DNA of 64,000 bases from Streptomyces brasiliensis (GCF_014647875.1 NZ_BMQA01000023.1:1-64000); one strand, 5' to 3'; positions 16,027 to 25,657 are shown, counted from the stretch's first letter. The notes: a model not told the origin generated them from the sequence alone. Program-made: numbers and translations.

Positions 16027-18303
16027 TCAGGAGGTGCGGGTACGGGCCGAGGGCGCCGCGGACCCCCGGATGGGATCGGAGTCCGTGAAGGTCTCGCCCT
16101 GCCCGGCCTTGCGCAGCAGCAGCTCGGGCGGGGCGAAGCGCTCGCCGTGCTTCCCGGCCAGCTCCCGCGCCCGGGCCACGAAGCCGGGCAACCCGACACC
16201 TGCCCCGGCGACGCCGTCGTAGCCGTTGATGTACTGGAGCACGCCGCCGGTCCACGGCGGGAAGCCGATGCCGAGCAGCGAGCCGATGTTGGCGTCCGCC
16301 ACCGAGACCAGCACGCCCTCCTCCAGGCAGCGCACCGAGTCCAGCGCCTCCACGAAGAGCATCCTCTCCACCAGCTCGGTCAGCTCGGCGGGCTGCTTCG
16401 CGGGGTCCGTGAAGTGCTCGCGCAGGCCCGGCCACAGCCCGGCCCGCTTGCCGTCCACGTAGTCGTAGAAACCCGCGCCGCCTGAGCGCCCCGGGCGGCC
16501 GAACTCGTCGATCATGCGGTCCACGACGGCGTCCGCGGGGTGCGGCTCCCAGTTGTGCCCCGCCTCCTCGGCCGCGCGGCGGCTCTCCTCGCGGATCTTG
16601 CGCGGGAGGGTGAGGGTGAGCTCGTCCATCAGGTTGAGGACCTTGGCCGGGTAGCCGGCCTGCGCCGCGGCCTGCTCGACGGAGGCGGGGTCGATGCCCT
16701 CGCCCACCATGGCGACGCCCTCGTTGATGAAGTGGCCGATGACCCGGGAGGTGAAGAAGCCGCGCGAGTCGTTGACCACGATCGGCGTCTTGCGGATCTG
16801 CCGCACCAGGTCGAAGGCGCGCGCCAGGGCCTCGTCCCCGGTCTTCTCCCCCTTGATGATCTCCACCAGCGGCATCTTGTCGACCGGGGAGAAGAAGTGC
16901 AGGCCGATGAAGTCCTGTGGTCGCTCGACGCCCTTGGCGAGGCCGGTGATGGGCAGGGTGGAGGTGTTGGAGCACAGCAGGGGGTACCCCCGGACGGAGT
17001 TTGGGGGAGCGTCGGGGGCGACGACGTCCTGGATCTCCTGGAAGACCTTGTGCTTGAGTCCGGTGTCCTCGAAGACGGCCTCGATCACCGCGTCGCACCC
17101 GGCCAGGTCGTGGACCTCGGCGGTCGGGGTGATACGGGCCAGCAGGGCGTCCGCCTTTCCCTGCGTGGTGCGGCCGCGCGCGACGGCCTTGGCGCACAGC
17201 TTCTCGGAGTAGGCCCTGCCCTTGGCGGCCGCCTCGGCGGACACGTCCTTGAGAACGACCTCGATGCCCGCCCTGGCGCAGGAGTAGGCGATGCCCGCGC
17301 CCATCATGCCCGCGCCCAGCACGGCGACCTTGGTCACCTTGTGCGGCTCGACCCCCTTCGGGCGGCTGGCCCCGGAGTTGACCGCCTGGAGGTCGAAGAA
17401 GAACGCCTGGATCATGTTCTTGGTGATCTGCCCGGTGACGAGTTCGGTCAGATACTCGGCTTCCACGACGAAGGACGTGTCCACGTCGACCTGGGCGCTC
17501 TCCACGGCCGCAGCGAGGATGTTGCGCGGCGCCGGGTAGGGGGCGCCGCCCGTCTTCTTCTTCAACAGCGCGGGGAAAGCCGGGAGTTGGGCGGCGAGCT
17601 TCGGGGTCGAGGGTGTGCCCCCTGGGATGCGGTAGCCCGGGGCGTCCCACCGCTGGGCGGACTCTGGGTTGGCGTCCACGAACGCCCGTGCCCTGGCAAG
17701 GAGTTCGCCCTGATCGGCGGCGATCTCGTCGACCAGGCCCGCCTCCAGGGCGCGCGCCGGTCCGTACTGGGTGCCTTCCAGAAGCACCTTCTGCAGGGCG
17801 TCCGCGACGCCGAACATCCGGACGGTGCGGGTCACTCCCCCGCCTCCGGGCAGCAGGCCCAGGGTGACTTCGGGAAGCCCGACGCGGACGGCCGGGGTGT
17901 CCAGCACCACGCGGTGGTGGCAGGCCAGGGCAATCTCGTAACCGCCGCCCAGAGCCGCGCCGTTGATCGCGGCGACGACCGGCTTGCCCAGGGTCTCCAG
18001 GATGCGCAGCGAGCGCTTGACCCGCATGCCGGCCTCGAAGGACGCCTTCGCGGTCTCGGGGGTGACGGAGATCAGGTCGCGCAGGTCGCCGCCGGCGAAG
18101 AAGCTCTTCTTGGCGGAGGCGATGATGACGCCCCGGATGTCGTCACGGCGTCCCGCGAGCTGCGCCGCGACGGCGTCCAGCGAGTCGATGAACGCGGCGT
18201 TCATGGTGTTGGCGGACTGGCTCGGGTCGTCGAGGACGAGGGTGACGACGTGGTCGTCGGACTCCTCCCAGCGGATGGTGGAGGGTCGTGCGGTGGGGCC
18301 CAT
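16027..18303 (-). CDS. fadB: FadB-like enoyl-CoA hydratase/3-hydroxyacyl-CoA dehydrogenase
   Basis: A 758-residue two-domain beta-oxidation enzyme. Residues 1-200 form a crotonase domain with the oxyanion-hole segments SAKKSFFAGGDL and NGAALGGGYEIAL and the catalytic Glu in GLPEVTLGLLPGGGG. From about residue 328 a Rossmann domain begins with VAVLGAGMMGAGIAYSCARAG. The 3-hydroxyacyl-CoA dehydrogenase His segment FIGLHFFSPVDKMPLVEI and the C-terminal helical domain follow. It hydrates enoyl-CoA and oxidises the 3-hydroxy product with NAD. AGGAG precedes the ATG. FadA starts upstream on the same strand with a 49-base gap, the usual alpha-beta pair. Confidence 0.95.
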   Translation of the reverse strand: MGPTARPSTIRWEESDDHVVTLVLDDPSQSANTMNAAFIDSLDAVAAQLAGRRDDIRGVIIASAKKSFFAGGDLRDLISVTPETAKASFEAGMRVKRSLRILETLGKPVVAAINGAALGGGYEIALACHHRVVLDTPAVRVGLPEVTLGLLPGGGGVTRTVRMFGVADALQKVLLEGTQYGPARALEAGLVDEIAADQGELLARARAFVDANPESAQRWDAPGYRIPGGTPSTPKLAAQLPAFPALLKKKTGGAPYPAPRNILAAAVESAQVDVDTSFVVEAEYLTELVTGQITKNMIQAFFFDLQAVNSGASRPKGVEPHKVTKVAVLGAGMMGAGIAYSCARAGIEVVLKDVSAEAAAKGRAYSEKLCAKAVARGRTTQGKADALLARITPTAEVHDLAGCDAVIEAVFEDTGLKHKVFQEIQDVVAPDAPPNSVRGYPLLCSNTSTLPITGLAKGVERPQDFIGLHFFSPVDKMPLVEIIKGEKTGDEALARAFDLVRQIRKTPIVVNDSRGFFTSRVIGHFINEGVAMVGEGIDPASVEQAAAQAGYPAKVLNLMDELTLTLPRKIREESRRAAEEAGHNWEPHPADAVVDRMIDEFGRPGRSGGAGFYDYVDGKRAGLWPGLREHFTDPAKQPAELTELVERMLFVEALDSVRCLEEGVLVSVADANIGSLLGIGFPPWTGGVLQYINGYDGVAGAGVGLPGFVARARELAGKHGERFAPPELLLRKAGQGETFTDSDPIRGSAAPSARTRTS

Positions 18304-18352
18304 GGCTGAGGTCTCCTGTGAAGGTGAACGGCTGCGCAGGTGGACGGTGCGG

Positions 18353-19567
18353 TCAGAAGCGTTCGACGACGGTGGCGATGCCCATACCGCCGCCGACGCA
18401 CAGGGTCGCCAGCCCGTACCGCAGGTCGCGGCGCTCCAGTTCGTCCACGAGGGTGCCGAGGATCATGGCGCCGGTGGCCCCGAGCGGGTGGCCCATGGCG
18501 ATGGCCCCGCCGTTGACGTTGACCTTGTCCGGGGAAAGCCCCATGTCCTTGACGTACCGTAGGACGACCGCGGCGAAGGCCTCGTTGATCTCGACCAGGT
18601 CGAGGTCCTCGACGGTCAGCCCGGCCTTGGCGAGCGCCTTGCGGGAGGCGGGGGCGGGCCCGGTCAGCATGATGGTGGGCTCGGCGCCCGAGACGGCGGC
18701 GGAGACGATCCGGGCACGCGGGGTCAGGCCGTGACGCTCGCCGGCCTCCTTGCTGCCGATGGCGACCAGGGCGGCGCCGTCGACGATGCCGGAGGAGTTG
18801 CCCGCGTGGTGGACGTGGTCGATCTTCTCCACCCAGTGGTACTTCTGCAGGGCGACGGCGTCGAAGCCGGCCAGCTCGCCGGTCTGTGCGAAGGAGGGCT
18901 TGAGCGCCGCCAGGCTCTCGGCGGTGGTGCCGGGCCGGATGTGCTCGTCGCGGTCGAGGACGAGCAGCCCGTTGCGGTCCCGGACGGGGACGACGGACCT
19001 GTCGAAGCGGCCGTCCTTCCAGGCCGCGGTGGCCCGCTCCTGGGAGAGAGCCGCGTAGGCGTCCACGTCGTGGCGGGTGAAGCCCTCCAGGGTGGCGATG
19101 AGGTCGGCGCCGATGCCCTGCGGGACGAAGCCGGTGTCGTGGTTGGTGCGCGGGTCCAGCGCCCAGGCTCCGCCGTCGCTGCCCATCGGGACGCGGGACA
19201 TGGACTCCACGCCGCCTGCCAGGACCAGGTCTTCCCATCCTGAACGGACCTTCATGGCAGCCATGTTGACGGCTTCGAGACCTGAGGCGCAGAAGCGGTT
19301 CTCCTGGACACCGGCCACGGTGTCCGGCAGTCCGGCGACGATGGCGGCGGTGCGGGCGATGTCGGCGCCCTGGTCACCGACAGGGCCGACCACGCCGAGG
19401 ACGATGTCGTCGATCGCTGCCGGGTCGAGGTCCGGGAAGCGGCGGAGGGTCTCGTGGATCAGGCCGACGACCAGGTCGATCGGCTTGGTGCCGTGCAGGG
19501 CCCCGTTCGCCTTGCCGCGACCGCGCGGGGTGCGGATCGCGTCGTACACGTACGCTTCGGTGCTCAC
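18353..19567 (-). CDS. fadA: Acetyl-CoA acyltransferase (thiolase)
   Basis: A 404-residue thiolase. The acyl-accepting Cys is in ENRFCASGLEAV (residue 93), the His in AMGHPLGATGA, and the second Cys in TLCVGGGMGIA. It cleaves 3-ketoacyl-CoA in the last step of beta-oxidation. It starts with GTG. It is followed by fadB and preceded on the same strand by the acyl-CoA dehydrogenase at 19644, so a five- or six-gene minus-strand catabolic unit from 22968 down to 16027 or 14037 is plausible. Confidence 0.95.
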   Translation of the reverse strand: MSTEAYVYDAIRTPRGRGKANGALHGTKPIDLVVGLIHETLRRFPDLDPAAIDDIVLGVVGPVGDQGADIARTAAIVAGLPDTVAGVQENRFCASGLEAVNMAAMKVRSGWEDLVLAGGVESMSRVPMGSDGGAWALDPRTNHDTGFVPQGIGADLIATLEGFTRHDVDAYAALSQERATAAWKDGRFDRSVVPVRDRNGLLVLDRDEHIRPGTTAESLAALKPSFAQTGELAGFDAVALQKYHWVEKIDHVHHAGNSSGIVDGAALVAIGSKEAGERHGLTPRARIVSAAVSGAEPTIMLTGPAPASRKALAKAGLTVEDLDLVEINEAFAAVVLRYVKDMGLSPDKVNVNGGAIAMGHPLGATGAMILGTLVDELERRDLRYGLATLCVGGGMGIATVVERF

Positions 19568-19643
19568 CTTGGGTGCCTTCCATGTCGGGTCGTGAGAAGC
19601 CGCGCATGCAGCACAGGTGCCGATGTGGGCAGTTGGACGTGGC

Positions 19644-20786
19644 TCAACCGAGGAGGGAGCGGCCGATGATCTCCTTCATGATCTCGGTGGTGCCGCCGTA
19701 GATGGTCTGGATGCGGCCGTCGAGGAACGCCCGGGCTACCCGGAACTCGTTCATGTAGCCGTAGCCGCCGTGGAGTTGCAGACATCGGTCGACGACCCGC
19801 TTCTGCAGTTCGGTGGCCCACCACTTGGCCATCGAGGCGTGCACGGCGTCGAGCCGGCCCTGGCTGTGCTCGGTGATGCAGCGGTCCAGGAAGGTCCGGG
19901 TGACCGCGGCCTCGGTGGCCATCTCGGCGATCTCGAAGCGGATGTGCTGGAGCTTCGCCAGCGGCCGTCCGAACGCCTCGCGCTCCTTCACGTACCGCGT
20001 GGTGACGTCCAGGATCTCCTCGGCCGCGGCGGCGGCGCCGACCGCGATGGCCAGCCGCTCCTGGGCGAGGTTGCCCATCAGGTAGGTGAAGGCGTGGTTC
20101 TCCTCCCCCAGCAGGTTGTCCTTGGGGACGCGCACCTCGTTGAAGAACAACTCGGCGGTGTCCTGCGCCTTCTGGCCGATCTTGTCGAGGTTGCGGCCGC
20201 GTTCGAAGCCGTCCATGCCGCGCTCGACGACGAGCAGGCTCTGCCCTCCGCTGCCGCCCTCGGGCGTGGTGCGGGCCACCACGACGACGAGGTCGGCGAG
20301 GATGCCGTTGGAGATGAAGGTCTTCGCGCCGTTGAGCAGGTAGTGGTCGCCCTGGTCGGTGGCGGTGGTCCGGATGCCCTGCAGGTCGGAACCGGCTCCG
20401 GGTTCCGTCATGGCGATCGCGGTGACGATGTCGCCGGAGACGAACCCGGGCAGCCAGCGCCGCTTCTGCTCCTCGGTGGCGAGCCGGGTCAGGTACGGGC
20501 CGACGATGTCGTTGTGCAGGCTCAGGGCCAGTCCGGAGGCGCCGGCCCGGGCGAACTCCTCGATGAGCACGGCGCTGTACCGGAAGTCCTCGGTCCCCCC
20601 GCCGCCGTACTCCTCGCCGACGGCCAGGCCCAGCAGGCCCTGGCGACCCGCCGAGCGCCACACCTCGCGGTCGACGACGCCCTCCTTCTCCCACCGTTCG
20701 TGGTGCGGGGCCACCTCCTTGGCCAGGAAGGTCCGCACGGTCTTGCGGAAGGCCTCGTGGTCGGGGCCGTACAGGTCTCGCTCCAT
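19644..20786 (-). CDS. Acyl-CoA dehydrogenase
   Basis: A 380-residue acyl-CoA dehydrogenase with AIAMTEPGAGSDLQGI, KTFISNGILADL, KEREAFGRPLAKLQHIRFE, LHGGYGYMNEF and IYGGTTEIMKEI; the last carries the catalytic Glu. The start is two bases from the stop of the LLM oxidoreductase, so translation is coupled. It is the third gene of the CaiB-LLM-acyl-CoA dehydrogenase unit. Placement beside a CaiB/Mcr-like gene suggests a methyl-branched or other unusual acyl-CoA, which is an inference. Confidence 0.92.
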   Translation of the reverse strand: MERDLYGPDHEAFRKTVRTFLAKEVAPHHERWEKEGVVDREVWRSAGRQGLLGLAVGEEYGGGGTEDFRYSAVLIEEFARAGASGLALSLHNDIVGPYLTRLATEEQKRRWLPGFVSGDIVTAIAMTEPGAGSDLQGIRTTATDQGDHYLLNGAKTFISNGILADLVVVVARTTPEGGSGGQSLLVVERGMDGFERGRNLDKIGQKAQDTAELFFNEVRVPKDNLLGEENHAFTYLMGNLAQERLAIAVGAAAAAEEILDVTTRYVKEREAFGRPLAKLQHIRFEIAEMATEAAVTRTFLDRCITEHSQGRLDAVHASMAKWWATELQKRVVDRCLQLHGGYGYMNEFRVARAFLDGRIQTIYGGTTEIMKEIIGRSLLG

Positions 20787-20788
20787 TG

Positions 20789-21814
20789 TCACAACCAACT
20801 CCTCACGCGCTCGATCAGCCGAGCGGGATCGGGATCGACCGGAGTGACGTTGAGCATCGTCACGCCCGCCTCGCGGAAGACCTCGACACGGTCGCGGACA
20901 TAGCCCTCCGGGCCGGCCAGGCAGATCTGTTCCAGCAGTTCGGCCGGCACGGCGGCCTCGGCGTCCTTCTTGCGGCCCGCGAGGTAGTGCTCCTGGATGG
21001 TGGCCGCGGCGGCCTCGTAGCCGTAGGCGCAGACCAGGTCGTGGTAGAAGTTGCGGCCGGGTGCCCCCATGCCGCCGACGTACAGGGCGACGGTGGGGCG
21101 CATCAGGTCGCGGACCGCGTCGGCGCCGTCGCCGATGGCGAGCAGGCCGCCCGCCACGACCGACAGCGGACCGAGCGCGGGGTCGCGCTTGGCGGCGCCC
21201 TCGGCCAGGGACCGGCCCCACACCTTGGCGGCGTGTTCCGGCGCGTAGAGGAACGGCAGCCAGCCGTCGGCGAGTTCGGCGGTCATCCGGACGTTGGCCG
21301 GGCCGAGCGCGGCGACGTACACGGGGATGGCGTCGCGGACCGGATGGGTGAGCAGCTTCAGGGGCTTGCCGTGGGTGCCGCCCTTCTCGGGCGGCAGGGG
21401 CAGGTCGGTGATGCCGTGGTGCTCGATCACCTCGCGCCGCCAGATCCGCCGCGACAGCTCGATCACCTCGCGGGTACGGCCCAGCGGGCGGTCGTAGCGC
21501 CGGCCGTGCCAGCCCTCGACGACCTGCGGTCCGGAGGCGCCGACGCCGAGGAGGGCGCGGCCGCCGGTCAGGGCGTCGAGTCCGGCCGCGGTCTGGGCGA
21601 TCAGCGCGGGGGTGCGCGAGTAGACGTTCAGGATGGCCGAGCCGATCCGCATTCGCTCGGTCTTCGCGGCCAGGTATCCCATGATCGTCGCGGAGTCGAA
21701 GCCGTAGGCCTCGGCCACCCAGACGGCGTCGAGTCCCGCGGACTCCAGGGCGGCGGCCTGGTCCGCGGCGGCGCGCGGGTCGCCCGCGTACGTCAGGGGC
21801 GAGGACAGTTCCAT
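20789..21814 (-). CDS. LLM-class F420-dependent oxidoreductase
   Basis: A 341-residue luciferase-like (beta/alpha)8 protein. Typical segments are DAVWVAEAYGFDSATIMGYLAAKT, RMRIGSAILNVYSRTP, LGVGASGPQVVEGWHG and DAIPVYVAALGP. The family uses reduced or oxidised coenzyme F420, or FMN, on varied substrates. The actinobacterial setting and the absence of a flavin reductase partner here favour F420. Its start shares one base with the stop of the CaiB gene (TGATG), and its stop is two bases from the next gene. Long in-frame upstream extension rejected. Confidence 0.88.
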   Translation of the reverse strand: MELSSPLTYAGDPRAAADQAAALESAGLDAVWVAEAYGFDSATIMGYLAAKTERMRIGSAILNVYSRTPALIAQTAAGLDALTGGRALLGVGASGPQVVEGWHGRRYDRPLGRTREVIELSRRIWRREVIEHHGITDLPLPPEKGGTHGKPLKLLTHPVRDAIPVYVAALGPANVRMTAELADGWLPFLYAPEHAAKVWGRSLAEGAAKRDPALGPLSVVAGGLLAIGDGADAVRDLMRPTVALYVGGMGAPGRNFYHDLVCAYGYEAAAATIQEHYLAGRKKDAEAAVPAELLEQICLAGPEGYVRDRVEVFREAGVTMLNVTPVDPDPARLIERVRSWL

Positions 21815-22968
21815 CAGCGGTGGTCCTTCAGCAGTTCGGGCATGTCCCAGTCGCGGGCCACCTCGGCGGTGTGCGCGCCGGGGACGGCCGGAGGCAGGCG
21901 GAGGGTGCCGGGGGTGGCGGAGAAGCGGTGCGCGGGAGCGGGCTGGGTGATGCCGTACGCCTCGGTGTAGGTGCCGCGCCCGGTCAGGTGCGGGTGGCCG
22001 GCCGCCTCGCGCAGCGAGAGCACGGGGGCGACGCAGGCGTCGGTGCCTTCGAAGACGGCCGTCCACTCGTCGCGGGACGCGGTCCCGAACCGCGCGGTGA
22101 ACCGGGCTCGCAACTCCGGCCAGTTGCGCGGGTCCGCGCGGTCCGGCAGGTCGTCCCCGTCCAGGCCCAGCAGGGAGACGAACGCGGTGTAGAACTGCGG
22201 CTCCAGGGCGCCGACCGCCATCCAGCCGCCGTCGCCGGTCTCGTAGACGCAGTAGTACGGGCAGCCGCCGTCGAGGAGGTTGCGTCCGCGGGCGTCCCGC
22301 CAGGTCCCCTCGGCGAGCATGCCCCAGAAGAGTGCGGTGAGGTGGGCCGTGCCGTCGACGATCGCGGCGTCCACCACCTGGCCGCGGCCGGTGGCGCGGG
22401 CGGTGAGCAGCGCCGCGAGGAGACCGGTGGTCAGGTAGAGCGAGCCGCCGGCGTAGTCGCCGAGCAGGTTGACGGGGACGGCGGGCGGTCCGTCCGGCGC
22501 GCCGACCATGGAGAGGGCGCCCGCCATGGCGATGTAGCCGATGTCGTGTCCGGCCAGGGGCGCGAGCGGCCCCTGCTGGCCCCAACCGGTCATCCGGCCG
22601 TACACCAGCGCGGGGTTGACGGCCATGCACTCCTCGGGGCCGACCCCGAGGCGCTCCGCGACACCCGGGCGGTATCCCTCCACCAGGATCTCCGCGCGCG
22701 CCGCCAACTCCCGTACGGTCTCGGGTCCTTCGGGCGACTTGAGGTCGACCAGGACCGAGCGCTTGTTGCGGTTGGTCACGTCGTACGCGGGGTCGCCGCC
22801 GAGCGGCGCGGGTCCGGGGCGGTCGACGCGCACCACGTCGGCGCCCAGATCGGCGAGCAGCATCGCGGCGAACGGGCCGGGGCCGATGCCCGCCAGCTCG
22901 ACCACGCGCACTCCGTCCAGCGGCCCGGCGCTGCCGCGGCCCTGTGAGTCAGGGGGGTGGTGGCTCAT
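21814..22968 (-). CDS. CaiB/BaiF family protein, alpha-methylacyl-CoA racemase-like
   Basis: A 384-residue class III CoA-transferase fold protein. It opens with PLDGVRVVELAGIGPGPFAAMLLADLGADVVRVDRP. The three residues that serve alpha-methylacyl-CoA racemases are recognisable: His in AGHDIGYIAM, Asp in NLLGDYAGG and Glu in GALEPQFY. This favours racemisation of 2-methylacyl-CoA over CoA transfer. In actinobacteria such racemases let methyl-branched chains (isoprenoid, sterol side chain) enter beta-oxidation. AGAGGA precedes the ATG. It is first gene of the minus-strand unit; two operator-like sites lie in its promoter region. Confidence 0.87.
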   Translation of the reverse strand: MSHHPPDSQGRGSAGPLDGVRVVELAGIGPGPFAAMLLADLGADVVRVDRPGPAPLGGDPAYDVTNRNKRSVLVDLKSPEGPETVRELAARAEILVEGYRPGVAERLGVGPEECMAVNPALVYGRMTGWGQQGPLAPLAGHDIGYIAMAGALSMVGAPDGPPAVPVNLLGDYAGGSLYLTTGLLAALLTARATGRGQVVDAAIVDGTAHLTALFWGMLAEGTWRDARGRNLLDGGCPYYCVYETGDGGWMAVGALEPQFYTAFVSLLGLDGDDLPDRADPRNWPELRARFTARFGTASRDEWTAVFEGTDACVAPVLSLREAAGHPHLTGRGTYTEAYGITQPAPAHRFSATPGTLRLPPAVPGAHTAEVARDWDMPELLKDHR

Positions 22969-23018
22969 GGGTTCCTCTCTCGGTGAACGGCGGACTCGCC
23001 GCCGCTCGACCGGGACCT

Positions 23019-23036
23019 TACTGAGCGTTCGTTAAG
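23019..23036. promoter_or_regulatory. Operator-like site A (ACTnAGCGnTCGnT)
   Basis: TACTGAGCGTTCGTTAAG, 50 bases before the CaiB start. It matches the reverse complement of site B at 14 of 18 positions and shares its core with the site at 61697. CGTTC/GAACG also form a short dyad at its right end. A binding site for the divergent TetR is likely. Confidence 0.55.
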
Positions 23037-23142
23037 AACGTAGGAGCGTGCAGTTGATCGGTCAACTCCCTGATTGCCAGGAGTTTTTGGCGATACTCGT
23101 CAGGGAAGGGAGACGGAGACCGACACCGGTCGCGGCGATTCC

Positions 23143-23160
23143 CTGATCGATCGCTAAGTA
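23143..23160. promoter_or_regulatory. Operator-like site B (ACTnAGCGnTCGnT)
   Basis: On the minus strand this reads TACTTAGCGATCGATCAG, a variant of site A. It lies 70 bases before the TTG start of the TetR gene, suggesting autoregulation. Sites A and B together flank the divergent promoters. Confidence 0.55.
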
Positions 23161-23230
23161 TTCGGGAGGAGAAAATCCGGACTCACGGCCGTACGATGTC
23201 GCCCGTCGACGCGCGTTCCGAGGAGAGTCG

Positions 23231-23968
23231 TTGAGCACCGAGCCGAGCCAGGACACCACGGCCCCAGCGCAGCACTGGCGCTCCTACGGGCCGCTCGACC
23301 TGCACCCGATCCTGGTGCACGCCATGGAGGCCTTCAACGAGCAGGGCTACCACGGCACTTCGGTCCGGGACATCGCCGGCCGGGTCGGCGTCACCGTACC
23401 CGCGCTGTACTACCACTACGAGAACAAGCAGGCCCTGCTCGCCACCCTGCTCGAGACGTCCATCAGGGACGTCCTGGACCGCTGTCGGGCGGCGGCCGCG
23501 GAGGCCGCGGACGATCCGCTGGCGAGGTTCTGCGGCATGGTCGAGTCGATCGTGCTCTACATGGCCCACCGCCGGCGCCTGGCCTTCCTGGACACCGAGA
23601 TCCGCAGCCTGGAGCCGCAGAACCGGGCCCGCTACGTGGCCCTGCGCGACTATCTCCAGCACATGCTGCTGGACACGGTCGAAGCGGGCCGCGCCGAGGG
23701 CGTGTTCACCACGCCGATCCCGGCCGACGCCGTCCGCTCGGTCCTCATCATGTGCCAGGGGGTCGCCAACTGGTTCCGCCCCGACGGCCCGCTCACCGCG
23801 GAGGAGGTCGCCGAACGCCATGTACTGCTGAGCCTCGGCACCGTGGGGCACCCCGGCGCGCTCACCGGGGCAGCGACACTCCCGTTCCCCCGGCGGGCTC
23901 CCCTCCGGCACCCCTCTCCCGCGCGGCCCTCCACCCCCCAGGGCTCGGCCCCGCACGCCTCCCGGTGA
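23231..23968 (+). CDS. TetR-family regulator of lipid catabolism
   Basis: A 245-residue TetR regulator with the helix-turn-helix at about residues 26-72 (AMEAFNEQGYHGTSVRDIAGRVGV, then TVPALYYHYENKQALL). It starts with TTG, supported by AGGAGAG at 23221-23227. The C-terminal 40 residues are Pro/Arg-rich and probably disordered. Divergent from the CaiB-LLM-acyl-CoA dehydrogenase unit, with two related operator-like sites between, so it most likely represses that unit and itself and responds to an acyl-CoA. The third motif at 61697 suggests that it may also control the 58.4-61.7 kb operon. Confidence 0.9.
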   Translation: MSTEPSQDTTAPAQHWRSYGPLDLHPILVHAMEAFNEQGYHGTSVRDIAGRVGVTVPALYYHYENKQALLATLLETSIRDVLDRCRAAAAEAADDPLARFCGMVESIVLYMAHRRRLAFLDTEIRSLEPQNRARYVALRDYLQHMLLDTVEAGRAEGVFTTPIPADAVRSVLIMCQGVANWFRPDGPLTAEEVAERHVLLSLGTVGHPGALTGAATLPFPRRAPLRHPSPARPSTPQGSAPHASR

Positions 23969-24049
23969 CGCGGGCGGGCAGAGGTTCCGTGCTCCTGCCG
24001 CACTTCCGAACCGTCTCCACGGTTTTCAGCATCGACGAGAGGACACCGT

Positions 24050-24559
24050 ATGGACCCGCTCGAGGCTCGTGCCCGCTTCCGGGCGCTCCGCGAGACGGAG
24101 GGCCCGGTCAAGGCAGCCGAACTCGACGACATCTGGGCCGGGTTGGACACCGTCCGGCCCGAGGAGATCCTCGGCGAGTGGAAGGGTGGCGAGTTCCACA
24201 CCGGCCACCCCCTCAACGGCAAGCTGGCAAAGGCGGGTTGGTACGGCAAGACGTTCACCGCCGTGCACGACGCCAAGCCGCTGATCTGCCGGGACGCGAC
24301 GGGCGAGCTGTACTCCAACCGCGAGCTCGGCAAGGGCGAGGCCAGCCTGTGGACCGTCGAGTTCCGCGGGGAGTCGACGGCCACGATGGTCTACGACGGC
24401 CAGCCGGTCCTCGACCACTTCAAGCGGGTCGACGACACCACCCTCATGGGGATCATGAACGTCAAGGGCGTCCCCGCCGACGGCCCCTTCTTCTACTTCT
24501 TCCTCGAGCGCATCGCCGAGGCCACCCACGGGATGCACCGGTCCGGAGAAGGCTCGTGA
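24050..24559 (+). CDS. GXWXG/DUF4334 domain protein
   Basis: A 169-residue protein with the motif GEWKG (residues 42-46) that names the GXWXG family, followed by the DUF4334 half ending GPFFYFFLERI. Function is not established. The fold is lipocalin-like and the family often sits in lipid or terpenoid catabolic clusters. GAGAGGA precedes the ATG. Its stop overlaps the GTG start of the alcohol dehydrogenase (GTGA), so the two are coupled; the TetR gene lies 81 bases upstream on the same strand. Confidence 0.85.
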   Translation: MDPLEARARFRALRETEGPVKAAELDDIWAGLDTVRPEEILGEWKGGEFHTGHPLNGKLAKAGWYGKTFTAVHDAKPLICRDATGELYSNRELGKGEASLWTVEFRGESTATMVYDGQPVLDHFKRVDDTTLMGIMNVKGVPADGPFFYFFLERIAEATHGMHRSGEGS

Positions 24560-25647
24560 GGCGCGTCCGCGCCGCGGTCACCCAGGCGCCGGGCGCACCG
24601 TTCACCGTCCGGGACGTGGAGCTCGAGGACCCACGGCCGCGCGAGGTGCTGGTCAGGATGACCGCGGTCGGGGTGTGCCACACGGACCTGGGGATGCAGG
24701 CCACCTGGCCCCGGCAGCTCACCCCCATGGTCTTCGGCCACGAGGGCGCCGGCCGGGTCGAGGCGGTGGGCGCAGAGGTGACCGGCGTCGCACCGGGGGA
24801 CCACGTCTGCCTCACGTTCGCCAGTTGCGGCGCGTGCCGGCAGTGCGCGGCGGGCCACCCGGCGTACTGCCGTGCCGCGCGGGCCCTCAACTTCTCCGGC
24901 GGACGCGGCGACGGCACCACTGCGCTTCAGATCGACGGCGCCCCGCTCCACGGCGGCTTCTTCGGACAGTCCAGCTTCGCCACGTACGCCGTCGTCCACG
25001 AACGGGGAGTGGTCAAGGTGCCCTCCGGCCTGCCTGCCGCGGTCACGGCGCCGCTGGGCTGCGGAGGGCAGACGGGCGCGGGGACCGTGCTCAACCGACT
25101 GCGCCCCGAACCGGGCACCTCACTCGTGGTCCTCGGGGCCGGCGGGGTCGGGCTGAGTGCGCTGATGGCCGCGGTGGCCGTGGGCTGCGACCCGGTGGTG
25201 GCCGTCGACCCGGGCGCCTCCCGGCGAGCCCTGGCCGTCGAACTCGGCGCCAAGGCGGCCCTGGCCCCGGGCGACGGTCTGGTGGCGGCGCTGCGCGACC
25301 TCACCAGTGGTGGGGCGCACCAGGTCGTCGACACCACGGGCCGTCCGGAGATGCTCCACCATGCCGTCGGGGCGCTGCGCCCGCGTGGCGAACTCGCCCT
25401 CCTCGCCCTCGGCGGTGAGGTGACGTTCGACGTGAAGAGCCTGATCGCCAAGGGGGTTCGCGTCCACGGGGTGATCGAGGGCGACTCCGACCCCGCCCGC
25501 TTCATCCCCGAACTGGTCGCTCTGCACCGGCGCGGCCTCTTCCCGGTGGACCAACTGGTCACCACGTTCCCCTTCGAGGACATCGACGCCGCCGTGACCG
25601 CCATGCGCGACGGCAGCGCGGTCAAGCCGGTCCTCACCTTCACCTGA
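24556..25647 (+). CDS. Zinc-dependent alcohol dehydrogenase (aryl/allylic alcohol type)
   Basis: A 363-residue medium-chain dehydrogenase. Catalytic zinc ligands appear in VGVCHTD and FGHEGAGRV. The structural zinc loop has the four Cys of CGACRQCAAGHPAYC, and the NAD fold begins VVLGAGGVGLSALMA. This class oxidises primary aryl or allylic alcohols to aldehydes with NAD. It starts with GTG inside a four-base overlap with the GXWXG gene. Upstream in-frame sequence is not homologous. It would supply an aldehyde for the dehydrogenase at 10466 if both act in one pathway (inference). Confidence 0.92.
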   Translation: MRRVRAAVTQAPGAPFTVRDVELEDPRPREVLVRMTAVGVCHTDLGMQATWPRQLTPMVFGHEGAGRVEAVGAEVTGVAPGDHVCLTFASCGACRQCAAGHPAYCRAARALNFSGGRGDGTTALQIDGAPLHGGFFGQSSFATYAVVHERGVVKVPSGLPAAVTAPLGCGGQTGAGTVLNRLRPEPGTSLVVLGAGGVGLSALMAAVAVGCDPVVAVDPGASRRALAVELGAKAALAPGDGLVAALRDLTSGGAHQVVDTTGRPEMLHHAVGALRPRGELALLALGGEVTFDVKSLIAKGVRVHGVIEGDSDPARFIPELVALHRRGLFPVDQLVTTFPFEDIDAAVTAMRDGSAVKPVLTFT

Positions 25648-25657
25648 CCGGACGCCA